The position numbers and the translations under genes were made by a program. Below, one piece after another: positions 1 through 5,110 of a stretch of DNA of 5,110 bases. The notes beneath the pieces were generated by a model. The model ran no database searches, was not told the origin of the DNA, and was given only the letters and a program-made list of their open reading frames with translations. Positions within the stretch are counted from its first letter, which is position 1, and each line of letters opens with the position of its first letter. Source of the DNA: Methylophaga sp. (GTDB lineage Bacteria > Pseudomonadota > Gammaproteobacteria > Nitrosococcales > Methylophagaceae); the NCBI GenBank assembly GCA_013139345.1, contig WTAY01000070.1, forward strand, positions 1-5,110. The letters run 5' to 3'.

Positions 1-674
1 TAAGCCCAGCAGATGATCACCGGATTATTGAGATCGGGTGTGTTGAAGTCATTAATCGTCGCTTAACAGGGCAAACCTTTCATCAATATATCAATCCTCA
101 CCGTGAAATTGATGCGGGCGCGATGGAAGTGCATGGTATTACCCAAGAATTTCTTGCTGATAAACCTCGCTTTGCTGATATCGTCGAAGACTTTATGCAG
201 TTCATCGAAGGTGCAGAGCTTGTTATTCATAATGCCGCATTTGATGTTGGCTTTCTTGATCATGAACTCGCCAAAATAAAAACAGAAAAGCGCCGCATAA
301 AAGATGTCAGTACCGTACTCGACACACTCAAACTTGCCCGAGATAAACATCCTGGTCAAAAAAATAACCTTGATGCGTTATGCCGTCGTTATGGCGTTAA
401 CAATTCTAACCGTGACTTACATGGTGCCTTACTCGATTCCGAGATATTAGCCGACGTTTACCTTGCTATGACGGGTGGGCAGGTCAGTCTTTCTTTAACA
501 TCTGAAGCCTCCTTGGCCCCGAATCAAAAGGGTGGGGGTGCCAATGTCATCAAACAGAAAAATCGTGGACCATTGCGCGTTATAAAAGCCAATAAAGAAG
601 AAATAGTCGCTCATGAAGAAAATTGTCAACTACTCGATAAAAAGAGTGGTGGTAAATGTGTTTGGCTAAAATAA
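1..674 (+). CDS. dnaQ: DNA polymerase III epsilon subunit (3'-5' proofreading exonuclease), 5'-truncated
   Basis: Epsilon is the proofreading 3'-5' exonuclease of the replicative polymerase core; it binds the alpha subunit and removes misincorporated nucleotides. The reading frame is open from base 3 to the TAA at 672-674, giving 223 visible residues. The visible part starts just before the conserved RIIEIG segment, so the first motif (DTETTG, two catalytic acids) should lie just outside the window; I estimate about 15-20 residues are missing. The second motif, HNAAFDVGF, is at 228-254 with the catalytic Asp at 243-245. The third, LHGALLD, has its catalytic His at 420-422 and Asp at 435-437. 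A beta-clamp-binding type peptide, QVSLSL, follows at 480-497, then a Gly/Lys/Asn-rich linker and a C-terminal tail ending DKKSGGKCVWLK, the part that binds alpha in E. coli. The first ATG inside the window (123) is internal, not the true start. The match over catalytic and C-terminal parts argues for the true epsilon rather than another DEDD exonuclease. Confidence 0.95.
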   Translation, partial: SPADDHRIIEIGCVEVINRRLTGQTFHQYINPHREIDAGAMEVHGITQEFLADKPRFADIVEDFMQFIEGAELVIHNAAFDVGFLDHELAKIKTEKRRIKDVSTVLDTLKLARDKHPGQKNNLDALCRRYGVNNSNRDLHGALLDSEILADVYLAMTGGQVSLSLTSEASLAPNQKGGGANVIKQKNRGPLRVIKANKEEIVAHEENCQLLDKKSGGKCVWLK

Positions 675-690
675 CTAATTTCCAAGAATA

Positions 691-718
691 CTTGAAATTA
701 AAATTTACGCCCCCAAAT
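691..718 (+). promoter_or_regulatory. Sigma-32 (heat-shock) promoter of grpE
   Basis: The -35 element CTTGAAA (691-697) matches the sigma-32 consensus in all seven positions. After a 13-nt spacer comes CCCCAAAT (711-718), close to the -10 consensus CCCCATNT. It starts 17 nt after the dnaQ stop and ends 38 nt before the grpE ATG, so transcription would begin at about 724-727 with a leader of about 30 nt. This is read from the sequence; activity is inferred. No sigma-70 promoter of similar quality is visible in this gap. Confidence 0.88.
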
Positions 719-756
719 ATCAGGATTAAGACAATCAATCCGGAAACGTAAACATC

Positions 757-1290
757 ATGAGTAACGAAGAAATCGACAACACAGAACCTGAAAACAGTGA
801 ATCAGGTGTGGAAGTAGAAATCAACGAAGACCCAGCAGCATTACTTGAAGATGCTCGTAATAAAGCAGACGAGCACTGGAATGAACTGCTTCGCGCACGA
901 GCAGATATGGAAAACCTACGTCGCCGCCAAACCCGTGATTTAGAAAATGCTCACAAGCGTGCTTTAGATAAGTTTGTTGGTGAATTACTGCCAATCTACG
1001 ACAGTATGGAATTCGGCCTTATTGCCGCTAATGGTGAAGAAGCATCATTAGAAGCAGTGCGTGAAGGTCTAGATATGACCATGAAAATGTTCTTATCATC
1101 AATCAATAAGTTTGGCTTAGAACAAGTAAACCCTGAAGAAGGTGAAGCATTTGATCCTGAACTTCATCAAGCAATGGCAATGCAGCCTGTTGATGGTGTA
1201 GAAGCCAACAAAGTATTAAACGTTGCACAAAAGGGCTTCCAATTTAATGGTCGTTTGTTACGCCCTGCAATGGTGCTTGTTTCTCAATAA
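757..1290 (+). CDS. grpE: GrpE, nucleotide exchange factor for DnaK
   Basis: GrpE is a cytoplasmic homodimer that opens the DnaK nucleotide-binding domain to release ADP, restarting the chaperone cycle. The 177-residue product is somewhat shorter than E. coli GrpE (197), with the difference mostly in the acidic, variable N-terminus (residues 1-25). A long charged helix follows (about 26-75) with the family signature ADMENLRRR at 49-57 and AHKRALDKF at 65-73. FVGELLPIYDSME (73-85) begins the four-helix bundle region. The C-terminal beta-wing that contacts DnaK contains FDPELHQAMAM (132-142) and QKGFQFNGRLLRPAMV (158-173). An in-frame TAA at 727-729 and no ATG, GTG or TTG between it and 757 fix the start. 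The ribosome site is weak: GGA at 742-744, 12 nt before the ATG. The gene has its own sigma-32 promoter and is followed 126 nt later by dnaK on the same strand. Confidence 0.97.
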   Translation: MSNEEIDNTEPENSESGVEVEINEDPAALLEDARNKADEHWNELLRARADMENLRRRQTRDLENAHKRALDKFVGELLPIYDSMEFGLIAANGEEASLEAVREGLDMTMKMFLSSINKFGLEQVNPEEGEAFDPELHQAMAMQPVDGVEANKVLNVAQKGFQFNGRLLRPAMVLVSQ

Positions 1291-1334
1291 GTAACACTTA
1301 AACCCGAACAAAAACAATAAAGTGGCGTTCTAGG

Positions 1335-1362
1335 CTTGAAATTAATTTTTCGCCCCCCACTT
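1335..1362 (+). promoter_or_regulatory. Sigma-32 (heat-shock) promoter of dnaK
   Basis: CTTGAAA (1335-1341) is a perfect sigma-32 -35 element. A 13-nt spacer separates it from CCCCACTT (1355-1362), one mismatch from CCCCATNT, lying at the end of a run of six C. Expected transcription start is about 1368-1371, giving a leader of about 45-50 nt before the dnaK ATG. Spacing and the first 11 bases are identical to the grpE promoter. It lies 44 nt after the grpE stop, so dnaK can be induced independently of grpE, with readthrough from grpE as a possible addition. Confidence 0.9.
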
Positions 1363-1373
1363 ATTACTCAACA

Positions 1374-1388
1374 GCTGGTGTAACCGGC
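1374..1388 (+). other. Small hairpin in the dnaK leader
   Basis: GCTGG (1374-1378) can pair with CCGGC (1384-1388) around the 5-nt loop TGTAA; one of the five pairs is G-U in RNA. It falls a few nucleotides after the predicted transcription start, so it would sit at the very 5' end of the dnaK mRNA, well upstream of the ribosome site GGAGA (1406-1410). A 5'-end hairpin can stabilise a transcript, but the stem is short and could be chance. Confidence 0.3.
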
Positions 1389-1416
1389 ACAAAATATTAG
1401 AATATGGAGAATAAAA

Positions 1417-3333
1417 ATGGCTAAAATTATTGGTATTGACTTAGGAACGACAAATTCCTGTGTGTCAGTTTTAGAAGATGGTAAACCACGTGTAATCGAA
1501 AACAGTGAAGGTGATCGTACTACACCATCAATTGTTGCTTTCACTAAAGATGATGAAGTATTAGTTGGTCAATCAGCTAAACGCCAAGCAGTAACAAACC
1601 CTACAAACACATTGTTCGCTATCAAGCGTTTAATTGGTCGTAAGTTTAAAGATGATGTTGTGCAACGTGATATTGACATGGTGCCTTACACTATTGCTGA
1701 AGCTGATAATGGCGATGCATGGGTTGATGCTAATGGTAAGAAAATGGCACCACCTGAAGTATCTGCTCGTGTTTTGATGAAAATGAAAAAAACAGCAGAA
1801 GACTTTTTGGGTGAAGAAGTAACAGAAGCGGTTGTAACAGTACCTGCTTACTTCAATGACTCACAACGTCAAGCAACAAAAGATGCAGGTAAAATTGCTG
1901 GTCTAGAAATCAAACGTATTATCAATGAGCCAACAGCAGCAGCACTTGCTTATGGTATGGATAAAAAACGTGGTGATTCTACTATCGTAGTTTATGACTT
2001 AGGTGGTGGTACATTTGACGTTTCTGTTATCGAAATTGCAGATATCGAAGGCGAACACCAGTTTGAAGTATTATCAACAAACGGTGATACATTCTTAGGT
2101 GGTGAAGATTTTGACCAACGTGTTATTGAATTCTTAGTAGATGAATTCAAGAAAGACCAAGGTATCGATTTATCAAAAGATCCTTTAGCACTTCAACGTT
2201 TAAAAGATGCAGCTGAGAAAGCGAAAATTGAGCTTTCTTCAAGTGAGCAAACAGATATCAACCTACCTTATGTGACAGCAGATGCATCTGGTCCTAAACA
2301 TATGGAAGTACGTTTAACACGTGCTAAATTAGAATCTTTAGTTGAAGATTTAGTTGAACGTAGTTTGGCACCGTGTAAACAAGCAATCAAAGATTCAGGT
2401 TTATCTCTATCTGAAATCGATGATGTTATCTTGGTAGGTGGTCAAACACGTATGCCAATGGTTCAAGCTGCGGTAGAAAAATTATTCGGTAAAGAGCCTC
2501 GTAAAGATGTGAACCCTGATGAAGCGGTAGCTTCTGGTGCAGCAATTCAAGCGGCAGTATTAGCGGGTGACGTTAAAGATGTCTTATTACTTGATGTAAC
2601 ACCATTGAGCCTAGGTATCGAAACAATGGGCGGCGTGATGACGAAGTTAGTTGAGAAAAATACAACTATCCCAACCAAAGCGAACCAAACATTCTCAACA
2701 GCAGATGATAACCAACCAGCAGTAACGATTCATGTTCTTCAAGGTGAACGTGAAGTTGCATCTGGTAACAAATCATTAGGTCGTTTTGATTTATCTGATA
2801 TTCCACCTGCACCACGTGGTCAGCCACAAATCGAAGTAACATTTGATATTGATGCTAACGGTATCTTGAACGTATCTGCTAAAGATAAAGTAACAGGTAA
2901 AGAACAATCTATCGTCATTAAAGCGTCAAGTGGCTTATCTGATGAAGAAGTTGAAAAAATGGTTCAAGACGCTGAAGCACATGCTGAAGAAGATCGCTTG
3001 TTCCATGAACTTGTTGGCGCACGTAACACAGCGGATGCATTGGTTCACTCAACTAAGAAATCTATTACTGACTTAGGTGATAAGTTAGATGCAGACGAAA
3101 AAGTGAAAATTGAAGCAGCTGTTGCTGATTTAGAAGAAGCAGTTAAAGGCGATGATAAAGATGATATCGAAGCTAAAACAACTGCATTAACTGAAGCATC
3201 AGGAAAATTAGCAGAACAAGCCTATGCTGAAAATGCAGAAGCGGGTGCGGCACCAGAAGGTGAAGCATCTGCAGAAGCAGCAGATGATGTTGTTGATGCT
3301 GAGTTTGAAGAAGTAGATGACGACAAAAAATAG
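1417..3333 (+). CDS. dnaK: DnaK, Hsp70 molecular chaperone
   Basis: DnaK is the cytoplasmic Hsp70: it binds exposed hydrophobic peptide stretches and cycles between low- and high-affinity states by ATP hydrolysis; in E. coli it also helps hand sigma-32 to degradation. The product is 638 residues, as in E. coli, and nearly collinear with it. The nucleotide-binding domain starts with IIGIDLGTTNS (4-14); DLGGGTFD is at 194-201, with Thr199 matching the E. coli autophosphorylation residue. ILVGGQTRMP marks the end region of the ATPase domain. The interdomain linker VLLLD is at 389-393, followed by the substrate-binding beta domain (TPLSLGIETMGG onward) and the helical lid from about residue 505. 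The tail is Ala/Glu-rich and ends EFEEVDDDKK, like the E. coli EEV-type end. A strong ribosome site GGAGA (1406-1410) lies 6 nt before the ATG, supporting this start. No key residue is missing. Confidence 0.99.
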   Translation: MAKIIGIDLGTTNSCVSVLEDGKPRVIENSEGDRTTPSIVAFTKDDEVLVGQSAKRQAVTNPTNTLFAIKRLIGRKFKDDVVQRDIDMVPYTIAEADNGDAWVDANGKKMAPPEVSARVLMKMKKTAEDFLGEEVTEAVVTVPAYFNDSQRQATKDAGKIAGLEIKRIINEPTAAALAYGMDKKRGDSTIVVYDLGGGTFDVSVIEIADIEGEHQFEVLSTNGDTFLGGEDFDQRVIEFLVDEFKKDQGIDLSKDPLALQRLKDAAEKAKIELSSSEQTDINLPYVTADASGPKHMEVRLTRAKLESLVEDLVERSLAPCKQAIKDSGLSLSEIDDVILVGGQTRMPMVQAAVEKLFGKEPRKDVNPDEAVASGAAIQAAVLAGDVKDVLLLDVTPLSLGIETMGGVMTKLVEKNTTIPTKANQTFSTADDNQPAVTIHVLQGEREVASGNKSLGRFDLSDIPPAPRGQPQIEVTFDIDANGILNVSAKDKVTGKEQSIVIKASSGLSDEEVEKMVQDAEAHAEEDRLFHELVGARNTADALVHSTKKSITDLGDKLDADEKVKIEAAVADLEEAVKGDDKDDIEAKTTALTEASGKLAEQAYAENAEAGAAPEGEASAEAADDVVDAEFEEVDDDKK

Positions 3334-3358
3334 TCTTTAATAGATTATTAATAATAAC

Positions 3359-3393
3359 AAACAGACGTAGAGTTTCTCTGCGTCTGTTTTGTT
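3359..3393 (+). terminator. Intrinsic-terminator-like hairpin between dnaK and dnaJ
   Basis: The arms 3359-3372 and 3376-3389 form a 14-bp stem with one G-U pair (T3368 with G3380) and a TTT loop. The core arm is ACAGACGTAGAG, the returning arm CTCTGCGTCTGT, and the stem runs into TTTTGTTGTATTT. This is a good factor-independent terminator shape, although the T run is broken by G. It begins 26 nt after the dnaK stop and ends about 40 nt before the dnaJ start. As dnaJ has no clear promoter, it probably acts as a partial terminator or as a processing and 3'-end-stabilising site that keeps dnaK mRNA above dnaJ mRNA. Confidence 0.75.
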
Positions 3394-3431
3394 GTATTTA
3401 AAGCTAATAGATTTTTAGGTAATTATAAGTA

Positions 3432-4541
3432 ATGGCAAAAGAAGACTTTTACGAAACGCTTGGCGTATCACGTACCGCAACGGAGGCTGAAATTAAAAAG
3501 GCTTACCGTCGCATGGCAATGAAATACCATCCTGATCGTAATCCTGACAATGCTGATGCTGAAGCACATTTCAAAGAAGCAAAAGAAGCCTACGAAATTT
3601 TATCTGATGCACAAAAGCGTGCGGCCTATGATCAATTTGGCCATGCAGGTGTTGATCAATCTGCCAGCGGTCATCGTGGTGGTGGCGGGTTTAGCGATGT
3701 ATTCGGTGATGTATTCAGTGATATCTTTGGCGCATCAGGTGGTGGCAGACAAAACTACCGCGGTGCCGACTTACGTTATCATCTTGATCTTTCATTAGAA
3801 GATGCTGTTGCCGGCACGACTGTAAAAATCCGTATTCCTGTTAGTGTTGAGTGTAAAACATGTAGCGGTAGTGGTGCCAAGAAGGGTACTAAACCTGTTA
3901 CGTGTACAACCTGTGGCGGTCATGGTCAGGTTCGTATGCAGCAAGGATTCTTCCAAGTACAGCAACCCTGTCCACACTGTCATGGCACCGGACAAATGAT
4001 CAGTGATCCTTGTCGTGATTGTCATGGTGAAGGTCATGTCCAAGAGCATAAAACATTATCGGTCAAAGTCCCTGCTGGCGTAGACACGGGTGATCGTATT
4101 CGTCTCTCTGGTGAAGGTGAAGCGGGTACAGGCGGTGCAGGAGCAGGTGATCTTTATGTTGAAGTTCAGGTAAAACGTCATGATGTCTTTACCCGAGATG
4201 GCAGTAATTTATATTGTGATGTTCCCATTGGCTTTGTCACAGCAAGCTTGGGCGGTGAATTAGAAGTACCAACCTTAAATGGTAAAGCTAACTTAAAAGT
4301 ACCAGAGGGCACACAAACAGGCACACAATTCCGCCTTCGTAGTAAAGGTGTGAAATCTGTTCGTGGTGGTCCAATTGGTGATTTAATGTGCCGAGTTATT
4401 ATTGAAACACCGGTAAAATTATCCAAGAAACAAAAAGAATTATTACAAGAATTTGATGACACCTTACAAGGTAGCCATCACAGCAAACATAGTCCTAAAC
4501 ATAGTTCATGGTTAGATGCTGTTAAGAAATTTTTTGATTAA
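3432..4541 (+). CDS. dnaJ: DnaJ, Hsp40 co-chaperone (class A)
   Basis: DnaJ captures unfolded proteins, hands them to DnaK and stimulates DnaK ATP hydrolysis. The 369-residue product has every class A part in order. The J domain (1-70) carries HPD at 33-35 and the QKRAAYDQFG end. A short Gly/Phe-rich region (about 80-106) contains the DVFGDVFSDIFG repeats. The zinc-binding domain has four CxxCxGxG motifs, with cysteines at 141/144, 158/161, 180/183 and 194/197, enough for two zinc sites. Two C-terminal beta domains include LGGELEVPTLNGK and GVKSVRGGPIGDLMCRV. The end, WLDAVKKFFD, is close to family ends but lacks the few residues that follow in E. coli. Just before it is a His/Ser/Lys stretch, HHSKHSPKHSS (349-359). 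An in-frame TAA at 3426-3428 leaves no earlier start. The ribosome site is weak (AGG at 3417-3419, 12 nt upstream), which with the upstream hairpin suggests lower output than DnaK. Confidence 0.98.
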   Translation: MAKEDFYETLGVSRTATEAEIKKAYRRMAMKYHPDRNPDNADAEAHFKEAKEAYEILSDAQKRAAYDQFGHAGVDQSASGHRGGGGFSDVFGDVFSDIFGASGGGRQNYRGADLRYHLDLSLEDAVAGTTVKIRIPVSVECKTCSGSGAKKGTKPVTCTTCGGHGQVRMQQGFFQVQQPCPHCHGTGQMISDPCRDCHGEGHVQEHKTLSVKVPAGVDTGDRIRLSGEGEAGTGGAGAGDLYVEVQVKRHDVFTRDGSNLYCDVPIGFVTASLGGELEVPTLNGKANLKVPEGTQTGTQFRLRSKGVKSVRGGPIGDLMCRVIIETPVKLSKKQKELLQEFDDTLQGSHHSKHSPKHSSWLDAVKKFFD

Positions 4542-4586
4542 CGTTATATAACCGCTGATCATTCAATTTACAGATCTTACAAGCCC

Positions 4587-4660
4587 CGTCATCCTCGAAT
4601 GTTTTTATCGAGGATCTGTTGTCTTAAGTAGATCCCAGCTTAAAGCATGCTGGGATGACG
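4587..4660. repeat. REP/BIME-like pair of inverted 31-nt stem-loop units
   Basis: Unit 1 (4587-4617) and unit 2 (4630-4660) are inverted relative to each other around a 12-nt linker. Each reads CGTCATCC at its outer end and GGATCT at its inner end when written in the same orientation. Each contains an 8-bp stem with a 9-nt loop: ATCCTCGA with TCGAGGAT (4591-4598/4608-4615), and ATCCCAGC with GCTGGGAT (4632-4639/4649-4656). The loops are alike in 7 of 9 bases, and the three stem pairs that differ all remain paired. The whole 74-bp element has perfect 8-bp terminal inverted repeats. It lies between dnaJ and dapB, ending 22 nt before the dapB start. The layout resembles bacterial REP pairs (BIMEs) or a small MITE; copy number cannot be seen from one window. 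Confidence 0.75.
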
Positions 4661-4682
4661 ATATTTATATAGGAATTAAAGC

Positions 4683-5110
4683 ATGGCAACACGTATAGCA
4701 ATTAATGGCGCAGCAGGTCGAATGGGACGCTGTTTGATTCAAGCAGTTGAACAAACAGAAGGTTTAGAGCTGAGTGCTGCAATTGATCGTGCCGAATCAA
4801 GCCTGATCGGTGCTGATGCAGGTGAACTTGCAGGTGTTGGAACCTTAGGTGTTGTATTAACTGCCGATGTTGAAGCCGCTACAGCCATTTCAGATGTCAT
4901 TATTGATTTCACCTTACCCGAAGTAACAATGGCATTATTGCCACATTGCACGGCAAATAACTGTCGTCTAGTGATTGGTACCACAGGCTTTTCATCAGAA
5001 CAAAAAGAAGCAATTGATAATGCCGCACAACACGTATCAATGGTCTTAGCCCCTAATATGAGTGTCGGTGTAAACCTTACGCTTAAATTATTAGATATCG
5101 CTGCTCGCGT
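4683..5110 (+). CDS. dapB: 4-hydroxy-tetrahydrodipicolinate reductase, 3'-truncated
   Basis: DapB reduces 4-hydroxy-tetrahydrodipicolinate with NAD(P)H to tetrahydrodipicolinate, in the cytoplasmic pathway to diaminopimelate (cell wall) and lysine. The window holds 142 codons and two more bases, the N-terminal half of a protein usually near 270 residues. The Rossmann dinucleotide motif INGAAGRMGR is at 7-16. The acidic-basic pair D35-R36 falls where E. coli Glu38-Arg39 contact the cofactor. VIIDFTLPE (72-80), VIGTTGF (97-103) and APNMSVGVN (123-131) are family signatures. The catalytic His/Lys region and the C-terminal domain lie beyond the right edge. The start is fixed by an in-frame TAA at 4677-4679 and by AGGA (4671-4674) 8 nt before the ATG. 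It follows the repeat pair; no convincing promoter is visible. dapB after dnaJ is a common gammaproteobacterial order, often followed by carA, which would lie outside. Confidence 0.97.
   Translation, partial: MATRIAINGAAGRMGRCLIQAVEQTEGLELSAAIDRAESSLIGADAGELAGVGTLGVVLTADVEAATAISDVIIDFTLPEVTMALLPHCTANNCRLVIGTTGFSSEQKEAIDNAAQHVSMVLAPNMSVGVNLTLKLLDIAAR

Noticed and set aside
63..359. Open frames antisense to dnaQ (63-359), dnaJ (3795-4049, 4178-4462) and dapB (4739-4984), and a +1-shifted frame inside dnaJ (3550-3798)
   Set aside because: They lie entirely within strongly supported genes, have no family motifs that I recognise, and have no ribosome site or promoter to support them.
681..697. 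Imperfect palindrome over the grpE -35 (CAAG-AATA-CTTG core) as a possible repressor site or CIRCE element
   Set aside because: The arms are only 4 bp perfect and the right arm is simply the sigma-32 -35 element. It does not match the 9-bp-arm CIRCE, and gammaproteobacteria generally use sigma-32 rather than HrcA for these genes.
3344..3355. Perfect 12-bp palindrome ATTATTAATAAT after dnaK
   Set aside because: Low-complexity A/T sequence in an AT-rich gap; such palindromes are expected by chance.
3391..3431. Possible dnaJ promoter (TTGTAT with TAATAG or TATAAG downstream)
   Set aside because: Spacings are 7 and 26 nt, far from 16-18, the -10 matches are poor, and there is no sigma-32 -35/-10 pair.
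4587..4617. First repeat hairpin as the intrinsic terminator of dnaJ
   Set aside because: The stem is 8 bp with a 9-nt loop and is followed by CTGTTGTCTT rather than a U run; the match to the second unit explains it better as a repeat.
4618..4682. dapB promoter using TTGTCT (4620-4625) or the TATATA-like bases near 4662-4671
   Set aside because: No -10 lies 16-18 nt after TTGTCT, and the AT-rich stretch has no matching -35; it is too weak to annotate.

Overview
The window carries a conserved housekeeping block of a gammaproteobacterium, with all genes on the + strand: the 3' part of dnaQ (replicative proofreading exonuclease), then grpE, dnaK and dnaJ (the complete Hsp70 chaperone team), then the 5' part of dapB (lysine/diaminopimelate synthesis). 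The proteins align closely with remembered Escherichia coli homologues; DnaK has the same length, 638 residues. DnaQ, GrpE and DnaJ look closer to the Pseudomonas-like, non-enteric type, for example in the DKKSGGKC tail of DnaQ and the NGRLLRPAMV end of GrpE. Coding sequence leans towards A/T-ending codons. I cannot name the genus from this window.

Layout: 1-674 dnaQ, cut by the left edge just after its first exonuclease motif. 675-756 is a short gap holding a near-consensus heat-shock (sigma-32) promoter for grpE. 757-1290 grpE. 1291-1416 is a gap with a second sigma-32 promoter, for dnaK, and a short leader. 1417-3333 dnaK. 3334-3431 is a gap with a strong hairpin followed by a U-rich run, placed inside the dnaK-dnaJ unit. 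3432-4541 dnaJ. 4542-4682 is a gap holding a 74-bp pair of inverted stem-loop repeats. 4683-5110 dapB, cut by the right edge. No gap without a gene exceeds about 140 bases.

How it works together: DnaK binds and releases unfolded polypeptides in an ATP cycle, DnaJ delivers substrate and triggers ATP hydrolysis, and GrpE exchanges ADP for ATP. GrpE and DnaK each have their own sigma-32 promoter, so both should rise on heat shock. DnaJ has no convincing promoter of its own and probably depends on readthrough of the hairpin after dnaK, which would keep DnaJ below DnaK. dnaQ and dapB are neighbours with unrelated jobs.

I found no undescribed system. The least ordinary sequence is the repeat pair between dnaJ and dapB: its two 31-nt units differ at three stem base pairs, and all three differences are compensatory, which points to a family of structured, dispersed REP-like elements.
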